This document shows, piece by piece, positions 37,567 through 45,847 of a DNA stretch of 64,000 nt. Position numbers and translations under genes: made by a program. Origin of the DNA: Gallaecimonas mangrovi (GTDB lineage Bacteria; Pseudomonadota; Gammaproteobacteria; Enterobacterales; Gallaecimonadaceae). The number at the start of each line of letters is the position of its first letter. Position 1 is the first letter of the stretch. The notes beneath the pieces were generated by a model, which saw nothing but the letters and a program-made list of their open reading frames with translations, had not been told where the DNA came from and made no database searches. The stretch is taken from NCBI RefSeq assembly GCF_003367375.1, contig NZ_CP031416.1, positions 3,479,501 to 3,543,500 of the forward strand, given 5' to 3'.

Positions 37567-39060
37567 ATGAAGCCGAGCCTGCAATTACGCATTGGACAGC
37601 AACTGACCATGACGCCTCAGTTGCAGCAAGCTATTCGCTTGCTGCAACTGTCGTCGTTGGAACTGCAGCAAGAAATTCAGGCCGCACTGGATGCCAACCC
37701 CTTGCTCGAAGAAGGGCAAGAGGACGATTTTGACGAGCCGCAGTCCCAAGGCAACAGTGACGACGGTGACAATGATAGCGACACGGCGACGGCCGATAGC
37801 AGCGATGATTACGACGATGCTGCCGCCGAACCCGATACCTCTGATGTCATGGAAGAGCGCAAACTGGACGAAGATCTGCCGGTCGATGCCAGTTGGGACG
37901 AAGTATATTCCGCCAGTACCAGCAGCGGCCCGGCCGTTAGCAGCGACGACGACAGCCTTTATCAAGGGGAAACCGTCGAAGACATTCAGCAGCACTTGTT
38001 ATGGCAAATGCGCCTCACCCCCTTTAGCGAAACCGACCAAGCCGTGGCATTGGCCATTATTGATGCCATTGACCCTGACGGTTACCTGCGGCAAAGCTGC
38101 GAAGAAATTCTCGAAGGCTTGGCTATTGAGGATTTAGAACTGGATGAAGTGCAGGCGGTATTGAAGCGTATTCAGCACTTTGACCCGGTTGGCGTGGCTG
38201 CCCGCAGCCTGCAAGAGTGTTTACTGATACAGCTCGCCCAGTTTACCCCCGATACACCTTGGCTTAGTGAAGCGCGAATGCTGATCCAAGAGCACATCGA
38301 CCTTTTGGGCAACCGTGACTACCGCACGCTGATGCGGGTCACTAAGCTAAAGGAAGACGAGCTTCGAGAAGCACTCAGAGTGATCCAGGGGTTGAACCCT
38401 AGGCCCGGGTCTGTGGTCTCAAGTGAAGAGCCACAATATGTTATTCCCGATTTATCGGTAACCAAACGCAGTGGCCGCTGGGTGGTGGAGCTTAATCCCG
38501 ATGCGATGCCGAAGGTGCGCATTAACCAGCAATACGCTGCCATGAGCCGCCACGCCCGTAACCCGTCTGATGGGCAATTTATTCGCTCCCACCTGCAAGA
38601 AGCCAAATGGTTCTTAAAGAGTTTGGAGTCTAGAAACGAGACTTTGTTGAAAGTGGCCCGCTGCATAGTACAGTTTCAACAAGGGTTCTTTGAATATGGC
38701 GAAGAGTACATGAAACCAATGGTACTCAACGACATCGCTGAAGCGGTGGATATGCACGAATCCACCATATCCCGGGTAACTACCCAGAAGTACTTGCATA
38801 CGCCAAGAGGGATTTTTGAGCTCAAGTATTTCTTCTCCAGCCACGTTGCTACAGACGATGGTGGAGAATGTTCTTCCACGGCTATCCGCGCTTTTATCAA
38901 GAAGCTGGTCGCTGAGGAAAACACTGCAAAACCATTGAGCGACAGCAAAATGGTGGAGCTGTTGGCCGAGCAGGGCATACAGGTTGCAAGGCGCACTATC
39001 GCCAAATATCGCGAAGCGCTGAACATACCGCCCTCGAATCAACGAAAAAGCCTGTTATAA
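37567..39060 (+). CDS. rpoN: RNA polymerase sigma-54 factor
   Basis: Sigma-54 directs transcription from -24/-12 promoters with enhancer-binding activators. I start at ATG 37567 ([20 protein letters not shown]); a GTG one codon earlier is possible. The glutamine- and leucine-rich region I is clear at residues 1-48. A long, very acidic region II covers about 55-140. The core-binding domain, helix-turn-helix and the C-terminal RpoN box ([16 protein letters not shown]) follow. The product is 497 residues. It sits between lptB and hpf, the classic arrangement. Confidence 0.96.
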   Translation: MKPSLQLRIGQQLTMTPQLQQAIRLLQLSSLELQQEIQAALDANPLLEEGQEDDFDEPQSQGNSDDGDNDSDTATADSSDDYDDAAAEPDTSDVMEERKLDEDLPVDASWDEVYSASTSSGPAVSSDDDSLYQGETVEDIQQHLLWQMRLTPFSETDQAVALAIIDAIDPDGYLRQSCEEILEGLAIEDLELDEVQAVLKRIQHFDPVGVAARSLQECLLIQLAQFTPDTPWLSEARMLIQEHIDLLGNRDYRTLMRVTKLKEDELREALRVIQGLNPRPGSVVSSEEPQYVIPDLSVTKRSGRWVVELNPDAMPKVRINQQYAAMSRHARNPSDGQFIRSHLQEAKWFLKSLESRNETLLKVARCIVQFQQGFFEYGEEYMKPMVLNDIAEAVDMHESTISRVTTQKYLHTPRGIFELKYFFSSHVATDDGGECSSTAIRAFIKKLVAEENTAKPLSDSKMVELLAEQGIQVARRTIAKYREALNIPPSNQRKSLL

Positions 39061-39084
39061 GGCTGGGCATATAAGGATGAGACT

Positions 39085-39372
39085 ATGCAAATCAATCTTA
39101 CTGGCCACCATATTGAGATAACAGAGCCACTACGCAGTTACGTATCAGAGAAGTTTGCCAAGTTAGAAAGGCATTTTGAGCACATTAGTAACGTGCATGT
39201 TGTGCTCAATGTTGAGAAGATCCGGCAAACCGCTGAGGCAAAATTACATATCAGTGGCGGCGAATTACACGCATCCTGTGAGCAGGACAACATGTATGCT
39301 GCCATTGATGGCTTGATCGACAAGCTCGATCGGCAGATCATTAAGCACAAAGAAAAACTCAACCAACACTAA
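39085..39372 (+). CDS. hpf: Ribosome hibernation promoting factor HPF (short form)
   Basis: Binds the 30S decoding centre and favours 100S ribosome dimers in stationary phase. The 95-residue protein starts MQINLTGHHIEITEPLRSYV and has ERHFEHISNVHVVLNVEK and the C-terminal AIDGLIDKLDRQIIKHKEKL. The short form works with RMF in gammaproteobacteria. AAGGA precedes the ATG. It abuts ptsN with no gap. Confidence 0.96.
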   Translation: MQINLTGHHIEITEPLRSYVSEKFAKLERHFEHISNVHVVLNVEKIRQTAEAKLHISGGELHASCEQDNMYAAIDGLIDKLDRQIIKHKEKLNQH

Positions 39373-39828
39373 ATGGATCTGAATAATTTGCTACGCCCGG
39401 ACGCCGTGGTCACACTGGCTCCGGGCTTATCTAAAAAGAAGGTACTGGAGATGATCGGCGAAATCGCCGCTCGCCAGTGTCCCCAGATCAACGCCCACGC
39501 GGCCTTTGACGCCATGTTGGCACGGGAAAGGCTGGGCTCAACCGGTATTGGTAATGGTATTGCCCTGCCCCACGGCCGCATGCAAGACACCGACAGGGTG
39601 GTAGCGGTAGTGGCGCGGCTTAGCCAACCCATCGACTTTGATGCCATCGACAACCAGCCGGTCGACCTTTTGTTTGCGCTGCTGGTGCCGAGCGACCAAT
39701 GCCAAGCTCACCTGTCGACTTTAGCGGCCATTGCCAAGCGCTTGTCTGATAAAGACACGCTGAAGAAATTACGTGGCGCCAGTGACGACAGCGAGGTTTA
39801 CCAAATTCTGATTGAAAACGCCGCATGA
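39373..39828 (+). CDS. ptsN: Nitrogen PTS enzyme IIA (IIANtr)
   Basis: Phosphocarrier of the regulatory nitrogen PTS; it receives phosphate from NPr and affects potassium transport and stress responses. The phosphorylated His is His67 in [13 protein letters not shown]. The fold pattern of the mannitol/fructose EIIA family follows ([21 protein letters not shown]). The length of 151 is normal. It starts directly after the hpf stop and overlaps rapZ by 4 bp. Confidence 0.95.
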   Translation: MDLNNLLRPDAVVTLAPGLSKKKVLEMIGEIAARQCPQINAHAAFDAMLARERLGSTGIGNGIALPHGRMQDTDRVVAVVARLSQPIDFDAIDNQPVDLLFALLVPSDQCQAHLSTLAAIAKRLSDKDTLKKLRGASDDSEVYQILIENAA

Positions 39829-40679
39829 ACTTAGTCATTGTCAGTGGCACCTCAGGTGCAGGCAAATCGGTTGCGCTAAAGGTCCTTGAAGACCTCGGTT
39901 ATTACTGCGTTGATAACCTGCCACTGAACCTGCTGCCGGCCCTGTTAGAGACACTGCGCAGTGACGTACAAAAGGTGGCAGTGAGCGTCGATATCCGTAA
40001 CCTGCCAGAGGATAAAGGCGACGATGCTCCGGCAGAACTTGAACAGCTAGCCAGTGGTATCCACCGCACCCTGCTGTATCTGGATGCCGACCAAAGCATC
40101 CTTTTACGCCGCTTTTCAGAAACCCGCCGCTTGCATCCCCTTTCCCGGCACCAAAACCGCAGCCTTGAAGACGCTTTAGAGTTAGAAAGAAAACGCCTCA
40201 CCCCGTTAGCCGATATGGCTGACTTGCGTATCGATACCTCAGAGATGTCGATTCATCAGCTGTCAGACATGGTGCGCGAGCGAATTTTAGGTAAGAAGGA
40301 AGGGCCGTTAATGCTGGTGTTTGAATCCTTTGGTTTCAAACATGGCCTGCCCAAAGATGCCGACTACGTTTTCGATGTGCGTTTTCTGCCCAACCCCCAC
40401 TGGATCCCCGAGCTAAAACCCCTAACCGGGCTCGACCAGCCAGTAAAAGATTTTTTTGCCAGCGAGCCGGATGTAGCAAGGCTTATCATGCAAATCGATA
40501 ACCTCCTGGAAAGTTGGCTGCCACAACTGGAGCGCAATAACCGGGCTTATGTCACCGTCGCGGTAGGTTGTACCGGTGGTCAGCATCGCTCGGTATTTAT
40601 CACCGAGCAACTGGCGGAGCGCTTTGCCGGTCGTGGCCGTGATGTGCAGCGTAAGCACCGGGATATGAAAGGCGCATGA
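39825..40679 (+). CDS. rapZ: RNase adapter protein RapZ
   Basis: Nucleotide-binding protein that in E. coli brings the sRNA GlmZ to RNase E and so tunes glucosamine-6-phosphate synthesis. Walker A GTSGAGKS is at residues 8-15. The C-terminal RNA- and metabolite-binding domain has [23 protein letters not shown] and [11 protein letters not shown]. The length of 284 is the family length. Overlaps of 4 bp join it to ptsN and npr. Confidence 0.96.
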   Translation: MNLVIVSGTSGAGKSVALKVLEDLGYYCVDNLPLNLLPALLETLRSDVQKVAVSVDIRNLPEDKGDDAPAELEQLASGIHRTLLYLDADQSILLRRFSETRRLHPLSRHQNRSLEDALELERKRLTPLADMADLRIDTSEMSIHQLSDMVRERILGKKEGPLMLVFESFGFKHGLPKDADYVFDVRFLPNPHWIPELKPLTGLDQPVKDFFASEPDVARLIMQIDNLLESWLPQLERNNRAYVTVAVGCTGGQHRSVFITEQLAERFAGRGRDVQRKHRDMKGA

Positions 40680-40954
40680 GTAACCGCCTAAGCCGCACCC
40701 TTATCCTCAAAAACAAGCTGGGGCTTCATGCCCGCGCCGCTACCCAACTGGTTAAACTCAGTCAGCAATTTGATGCCAGCATCCTGCTGGAAGCCAAAGG
40801 CCGCGAGGCCAGTGCTGACTCGGTACTGGGCCTACTGCTGCTTGAAGGCCACCAAGGCCAACCGGTAACACTGCACTGTGAAGGCCCAGACGCCGAAGCC
40901 GCCCTTAATGCCGCCAGCGCCTTAATTGACGCCGGTTTCGACGAAGAGCAATAA
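40676..40954 (+). CDS. ptsO: Phosphocarrier protein NPr
   Basis: HPr-like phosphocarrier of the nitrogen PTS, passing phosphate from EINtr (PtsP) to PtsN. The active His18 lies in [10 protein letters not shown], and the regulatory Ser region reads [15 protein letters not shown]. The product is 92 residues. It ends the rpoN cluster; ptsP is not in the window. Confidence 0.95.
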   Translation: MSNRLSRTLILKNKLGLHARAATQLVKLSQQFDASILLEAKGREASADSVLGLLLLEGHQGQPVTLHCEGPDAEAALNAASALIDAGFDEEQ

Positions 40955-41042
40955 AGTCACCTAAGCACCTCATTCTCATCAAAAATTCACAGCAACTGGG
41001 TTACACTGAAAGCCAAATCCCGCCTGGCACAGATAACACCCT

Positions 41043-42389
41043 ATGAGCGAAGAGCAATCCCAACCCGGTTTCGAACAAATCAGCACCTTGCTTGCCAAGG
41101 GCCGGTTTGTGCGTGCCAGGGAATTGCTGCACGCCATGGATCCGGCCGATGTGGCGCACCTTTTAGAATCGAGCCCGCAAAAGGCCCGTTTGTCGCTGTG
41201 GCAACTGGTAGACCCCGACCAGGAAGGGGATATCCTCGACGAGCTGTCTGAAGACGTACAACGCGGCATCTTAAAATTGATGGATGCCGATAAACTGGCG
41301 GCAGCCACCGAGGGCATGGAAACCGACGACCTGGCTTATGTACTGCGCGGCCTGCCCGATGAGGTATACCGCAAGGTTTTAAAAGCCATGGACGCCCAAG
41401 ACCGCTCGCGCCTGGAGCAGGTTTTGTCTTACGCCGACGATACCGCCGGCGCCATCATGAACACCGACACCATCACCTTGCGCCCCGACGTCACCATCGA
41501 TGTGGTAATGCGTTATTTGCGCCGCAAAGGCGAATTACCGCAAGGCACCGACAGCCTCTATGTGGTTAACAAGGCCGATAAATTGGTGGGGGAAGTGCCG
41601 TTATCCATATTGGTTACCGCCAACCCGACGCAGAAAGTCAAAGAGGTAATGGACGCCGAGCCCGAACCGGTGCACTACACCTTGCCGGAAACCGAAGTCG
41701 CCAAGCTATTTGAACGCTATGACTGGTACTCGGCACCGGTGGTTGACGACGACGGCCACCTGTTAGGCCGGATCACCGTCGATGACGTGGTGGATATCAT
41801 CCGGGAAGAAGGTAGCCACACCATGATGAGCATGGCGGGTTTGGATGACGAAGAAGACACCTTTGCACCGGTGCTAAAATCCACGCCGCGCCGTACGCTG
41901 TGGCTCGGTATTAACCTGCTCACTGCGCTACTAGCAGCTGCGGTTTCCAACCTTTTTGAAGATACCCTGGCCAAACTGGCCACCCTGGCGGTGCTGATGA
42001 CCATAGTGCCGTCCATGGGCGGCATTGCTGGCTCGCAAACCCTGACCCTGGTTATCCGCGGCATGGCTCTTGGCCATGTTGGCAGTCAGAATGCCCGGTT
42101 TTTGTTCTCCAAGGAAATGGCGATTGGGGTATTAAACGGCCTTATTTGGGCGGCGCTTATTGCCGTGGTGGTGGGTGTCTGGAAGCAAGATTGGGAACTG
42201 TCGGGCATTATTGCCTTTGCCATGGCAATTAACCTGTTGGCAGCCGCTGCCGCCGGGGTTGCGGTGCCCTTGGTGATGAAGAAATTTAAAATTGACCCGG
42301 CCCTTGCCGGCGGCGTGGTACTTACCACCGTTACCGATGTGGTGGGGCTCTTTGCCTTTTTAGGCTCGGCAAGCTTGCTGATGAATTAA
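41043..42389 (+). CDS. mgtE: Magnesium transporter MgtE
   Basis: Mg2+ channel of the inner membrane, gated by intracellular Mg2+ through its cytoplasmic domains. Order of parts: MgtE N domain (residues 20-125, with HLLESSPQKARLSLWQL), two CBS domains (about 130-255, with DDTAGAIMNTD), then five membrane helices with the selectivity-filter region GGIAGSQTLTLVIRGMALG and ending near residue 448. A possible -10 TACACT lies at 41002-41007 in the 88-bp gap after npr. No magnesium riboswitch is visible. A terminator follows directly. Confidence 0.95.
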   Translation: MSEEQSQPGFEQISTLLAKGRFVRARELLHAMDPADVAHLLESSPQKARLSLWQLVDPDQEGDILDELSEDVQRGILKLMDADKLAAATEGMETDDLAYVLRGLPDEVYRKVLKAMDAQDRSRLEQVLSYADDTAGAIMNTDTITLRPDVTIDVVMRYLRRKGELPQGTDSLYVVNKADKLVGEVPLSILVTANPTQKVKEVMDAEPEPVHYTLPETEVAKLFERYDWYSAPVVDDDGHLLGRITVDDVVDIIREEGSHTMMSMAGLDDEEDTFAPVLKSTPRRTLWLGINLLTALLAAAVSNLFEDTLAKLATLAVLMTIVPSMGGIAGSQTLTLVIRGMALGHVGSQNARFLFSKEMAIGVLNGLIWAALIAVVVGVWKQDWELSGIIAFAMAINLLAAAAAGVAVPLVMKKFKIDPALAGGVVLTTVTDVVGLFAFLGSASLLMN

Positions 42390-42415
42390 AAAACCCGGCC
42401 TTGGCCGGGTTTTTA
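42388..42415. terminator. Bidirectional terminator between mgtE and pmbA
   Basis: The stem ACCCGGC-CTTG-GCCGGGT (42393-42410) is bordered by A6 and T5 and fits exactly between the two convergent stop codons. Confidence 0.9.
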
Positions 42416-43750
42416 TTAATTACCCGCTATCGTCATGCGGTCAATCAGCACCGAGCCGGTGTGAATGCCGCCACGGCGCTCCACATCAGAACCAATGGCC
42501 GCAATGCCCATCAGCATGTCTTTTAAATTACCGGCAATGGTAATTTCAGACACCGGATACTGAATTTTACCGTTTTCAACCCAGAAGCCACCGGCACCGC
42601 GCGAATAGTCACCGGTGACCATATTAATGCCCTGGCCCATCAATTCGGTCACAATAAGGCCACGGTCCAAGCGTTTGACCATAGCGTCAAAATCGTCGCC
42701 GTTACCCTTCACAAACCAGTTATGAATACCGCCAGCATGGCCGGTGGTTTTCATGCCCATGCGGCGGCCGGAATAACTGGTGAGCAAATAGGTTTGCAGC
42801 ACCCCCGACTCAATAATGTTGCGCTTAACCGTTTGCACCCCTTCGCTATCAAAAGGGGTGGAGGCCAGCGCCCCTATCACATGCGGGTCTTCCAAAATTT
42901 CCACAAAATCGGGCAGTACTTGCGTGCCAAGGCTGTCGAGCAAAAAGCTTGAACGCCGGTACAAGCTGCCACCACTAATAGCTGCCACCAGATGTCCCCA
43001 GAGCCCAGATGCCACATCGGCCTGGAACAATACCGGCACCTGCATGGTGCCAAGCTTCTGGGCGCCAAGACGGGCCAAGGTATGTTTGGCAGCGCTGCGG
43101 CCAAGGGCGGCGGCATCGTCTAAATCGCCAATACGCCGGGCAATGGAGTAGTCATAGTCGCGCTCCATCTGTTCACCTTCCTTGGCGATCACCACACAAG
43201 ACAAGCTATGGCGACTGCTGGGGTAACTGCCAATCATGCCGTGGGTGTTGCCATAAACCTTAAAACCGGCATGGCTAGCAAAGCTGGCACCGTCGGAATT
43301 AACAATGCGCTTGTCGCTGGCAAGGGCGGCGTTTTCGCAGTCTTTGGCCATGGCAATGGCCTGCTCAGGGTCTAAGTCGGCAGGATGGAATAAGTCGAGC
43401 TCTGGGTAATCAAAGGCCAGGGTGTCGGCATCAGCCATGCCGTTGGCCTCGTCTTCAGAGGTGAGCTTGGCAATACGGTCCGCGGCGGCAACGGCCTCAC
43501 GAATGGCCTCTGGGCGCAGGTCAGAGGTGGAAGCCGAACCTTTGGCCTTACCACGAAAAACGGTTACCCCAAGGGCGCCGTCTTTATTGAATTCAATGTT
43601 TTCTACTTCGCCCAAACGGGTGGAAACGCTGATCCCCGCCTGGCGGCTGATGGCCATTTCGGCGCCGCTAACGCCGATTTTTTGGGCGTACTCCAGCCCT
43701 TCGGCAACTAGGGATTCAACGGCCTTCATGTCTTGAATAATGTCGCTCAC
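42416..43750 (-). CDS. pmbA: Metalloprotease subunit PmbA/TldE
   Basis: Non-metal partner of the heterodimeric TldD/TldE protease, which in E. coli matures microcin B17 and degrades CcdA. The 444-residue protein has the family motifs SVSTRLGEVENIEFNKDGALGV near the N-terminus and VTGDYSRGAGGFWVENG near the C-terminus. It lacks the HExxxH metal site, as expected for TldE. Its partner tldD is about 8 kb away in this window. It diverges from darP. Confidence 0.95.
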   Translation of the reverse strand: MSDIIQDMKAVESLVAEGLEYAQKIGVSGAEMAISRQAGISVSTRLGEVENIEFNKDGALGVTVFRGKAKGSASTSDLRPEAIREAVAAADRIAKLTSEDEANGMADADTLAFDYPELDLFHPADLDPEQAIAMAKDCENAALASDKRIVNSDGASFASHAGFKVYGNTHGMIGSYPSSRHSLSCVVIAKEGEQMERDYDYSIARRIGDLDDAAALGRSAAKHTLARLGAQKLGTMQVPVLFQADVASGLWGHLVAAISGGSLYRRSSFLLDSLGTQVLPDFVEILEDPHVIGALASTPFDSEGVQTVKRNIIESGVLQTYLLTSYSGRRMGMKTTGHAGGIHNWFVKGNGDDFDAMVKRLDRGLIVTELMGQGINMVTGDYSRGAGGFWVENGKIQYPVSEITIAGNLKDMLMGIAAIGSDVERRGGIHTGSVLIDRMTIAGN

Positions 43751-43861
43751 CGCAACCTCAACTGTTATCGGCTAGTGATGCCGAGCATAACACAGACAAG
43801 CCGCTACGGAGGCGGCCAGCAAACTGCTATCATAGAGGAAATTTGCTAATGCCCTTGAGTC

Positions 43862-44374
43862 ATGCATCCCCAAGACGACGACGAAGAAATCATTTACGTC
43901 AGTAAATCTGAGCTCAAACGCGACGCCAATGAAGCGGCCGACCTCGGTAAAGAACTGATGGACCTAGACCCAGGCCAGTTGGATAAAATTCCACTGGACG
44001 ACGACCTGCGCGCCGCCATCACCCTGGCCAACCGCATTCGCAACAAGCATGAAGGCTTTCGTCGCCAGCGCCAGTACGTGGCGAAACTGATGCGTCAAGT
44101 CGACCACCAGCCCATTGTTGAGGCACTGAATAAGCTTAAAAACCTGCACGCCCAAGAAACGGTTAAGCTGCACCAAGCCGAGCAGTGGCGTGACCGCTTT
44201 TTAAAAGACGGCAACGATGCCGTACAGGCCTTTATTGAGCAATATCCTGGGGTAGATATTCAGCGCCTGCGCCAGGCACTGCGCTTAGCCCTTAAAGAAA
44301 AAGCCGCCAACAAGCCGCCTAAGTACTTTCGTGAGTTATTCCAAATCGTTAAAGAGCAGCTCACCCATCAATAA
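43862..44374 (+). CDS. darP: Ribosome biogenesis protein DarP (YjgA, DUF615)
   Basis: 50S assembly-associated protein. The 170-residue sequence begins DDDEEIIYVSKSELKRDANE and has LDDDLRAAITLANRI, RRQRQYVAKLMR and a C-terminal KYFRELFQIVKE, all typical of YjgA. It is rich in charged residues and predicted helical. Adjacency to pmbA is conserved in gammaproteobacteria. A terminator begins at the stop codon. Confidence 0.94.
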   Translation: MHPQDDDEEIIYVSKSELKRDANEAADLGKELMDLDPGQLDKIPLDDDLRAAITLANRIRNKHEGFRRQRQYVAKLMRQVDHQPIVEALNKLKNLHAQETVKLHQAEQWRDRFLKDGNDAVQAFIEQYPGVDIQRLRQALRLALKEKAANKPPKYFRELFQIVKEQLTHQ

Positions 44375-44395
44375 GCCCCGGCCAGGGGCTTTTTT
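44374..44395 (+). terminator. Terminator after darP
   Basis: The stem AGCCCC (44374-44379), loop GGCCA, GGGGCT (44385-44390) is followed by T5. It starts on the last base of the darP stop codon. Confidence 0.85.
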
Positions 44396-44754
44396 GAATG
44401 AAAAATACAACGCGCTAATAACATTGCACTTTTTGCCAAAAATGACAGATAACAGCATTCCGATAATCAATACGGGCGCCGTTCATAAAGTCCCCTTTAT
44501 GCTTAAAGGCAGCAATCACGCCGTTGGCCACTACCCAGCGGCTTGTTTGTTTAACACCGAGCACAGCTTTTAGCTGCGCCGTTTTTTATCAAAGTACATG
44601 AGGAGATCTGGGAGAAATCAGCTTTACTGTCCTGCAAGGAACAACTCAGCTTTCCCCAACGTCTTATCAACATCGTTGTACTTTATGACCCCGTACACGG
44701 CCTTTGTTAGCCCAAGGCCGGTGTTGCATATCAGCAGCTTTCCAAGGAGGCAGT
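44396..44754 (+). other. Gene-free interval with a possible small transcript
   Basis: This interval of about 360 bp holds no convincing gene. A short frame from ATG 44442 to a TAG at 44571-44573 (43 codons) has no ribosome binding site. Near 44440 there is a weak promoter-like pair, TTGCAC and GATAAC. A terminator-like hairpin follows at 44561-44587. Further down is an inverted repeat GGCCTT/AAGGCC about 44699-44719, and the AAGGAGG of the next gene. Confidence 0.4.
44561..44587 (+). terminator. Terminator-like hairpin inside the intergenic region
   Basis: The arms GCACAGCT (44561-44568) and AGCTGCGC (44572-44579) pair with one mismatch around a TTT loop and are followed by CG and T6. It is too far from darP to be its terminator, which lies at 44374-44395. 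Confidence 0.5.
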
Positions 44755-45786
44755 ATGCGTAAAGCAGCTTTAGGATTCGTCGTCATTGCCCTTTCGGTAT
44801 GGGGTTTTACCCTCAAAGCCGATGCTTGCAACCTGACCGTCGAGCCAGGCCAATCCATTCAAGCGGCAATTAACAACCTGCCTAAAGACAATTCCACCCA
44901 AACCATCTGTTTGGCCGAAGGCGACTTCATGCTCAAACATCTGCTAAGCATCGAGCGCAGTAATGTCATCCTCAAAGGCAAAGGGGATAAAACGCACCTG
45001 CAGCTGCAAGACGGTGTTGAAGAGCCAGTATTGGTGATTGGCGAATACAAAGTGGCGCAACCACGCCATGCCGTTAGCAACATCACCGTAGAAAACCTGC
45101 GTATCACCGGCAATAAGAGCCAGCATGAATTCATGCCCTCAATACCTTATTTGAGCAACAGTGGCGTGGTGGTGCGTAAAGGCGAACACATCGCCTTAAA
45201 AGACCTAACGGTAGCCACCTGCCGTAGCGCCTGCCTGCTGACCGAACAGCACACCAAAGATGTGCTCATCGAGAACAGCCACATTTCGGGTGCACATTGG
45301 GACGGTGTTTCCTTTAACAGCACCGCCCAGGTGACCATGCGCAACAACGTGGTTGAGAACAACGTTGCGGCAGCCATTACCGCCGAAAACGTTGAAGACA
45401 GTAAAATCACCGGTAACCAGCTAAGCAACAACGGCTCGCACGGTGTTTACCTGTCAAACTCCTACCGCAACCTGTTTGCTAACAACAATGTGCGTAACAA
45501 CAAGTTGTCTGGCGTCTTTCTCACCTGCGCTATCCGTACCCGTAACCCGGTGATGTGCTGGGACAACTCAATGAGTGGTGATAACACCTTTAAAAACAAC
45601 CTTTTTAAAGGTAACAGCCACAGCTTTTCCATCGGTGCTGATACCGCGGCTAACTGCGCCAAGCCCGGCTTTAAAGTTAATGTATGGGAAAATAACAGCA
45701 GCGATAGTGCCAGCCAGCCCTACCCGCAAAGCTTTGGCCGCTGCACCACCGGCAAAGACAGCGGCACCCGCACCGCCGAACGTTGA
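44755..45786 (+). CDS. Secreted right-handed parallel beta-helix protein (NosD/pectate-lyase-like fold)
   Basis: Function unknown. I start at ATG 44755, which has a near-perfect AAGGAGG five bases upstream. A signal peptide of about 23 residues ends at ADAC. The 343-residue protein opens with VEPGQSIQAAINNLP, the usual start of NosD-like beta-helix domains. It continues with Asn-rich rungs such as VTMRNNVVENNVAAAITAEN, SKITGNQLSNNGSHGVYLSN and NLFANNNVRNNKLSGVF. Several cysteines (CRSACLL, CAIRTRNPVMC, a late CAKPG) could form disulfides in the periplasm or outside the cell. Related folds include polysaccharide lyases and epimerases, but I see no catalytic motif I can name. It is a single-gene unit between two terminators. 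Confidence 0.8.
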   Translation: MRKAALGFVVIALSVWGFTLKADACNLTVEPGQSIQAAINNLPKDNSTQTICLAEGDFMLKHLLSIERSNVILKGKGDKTHLQLQDGVEEPVLVIGEYKVAQPRHAVSNITVENLRITGNKSQHEFMPSIPYLSNSGVVVRKGEHIALKDLTVATCRSACLLTEQHTKDVLIENSHISGAHWDGVSFNSTAQVTMRNNVVENNVAAAITAENVEDSKITGNQLSNNGSHGVYLSNSYRNLFANNNVRNNKLSGVFLTCAIRTRNPVMCWDNSMSGDNTFKNNLFKGNSHSFSIGADTAANCAKPGFKVNVWENNSSDSASQPYPQSFGRCTTGKDSGTRTAER

Positions 45787-45819
45787 CACAGCGTCCCCCA
45801 ACGCAAACCTATAGCAATA

Positions 45820-45847
45820 AAAAAGCCCGGCTAAGCCGGGCTTTTTT
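45820..45847. terminator. Bidirectional terminator between the beta-helix gene and the ABC permease
   Basis: The stem AGCCCGGC-TAA-GCCGGGCT (45824-45842) has A runs before and T5 after, between convergent genes. Confidence 0.9.

Noticed and set aside
44331-44573. 80-codon plus-strand frame starting inside darP
   Set aside because: It starts in another frame of darP, crosses the darP terminator, and has no ribosome binding site.
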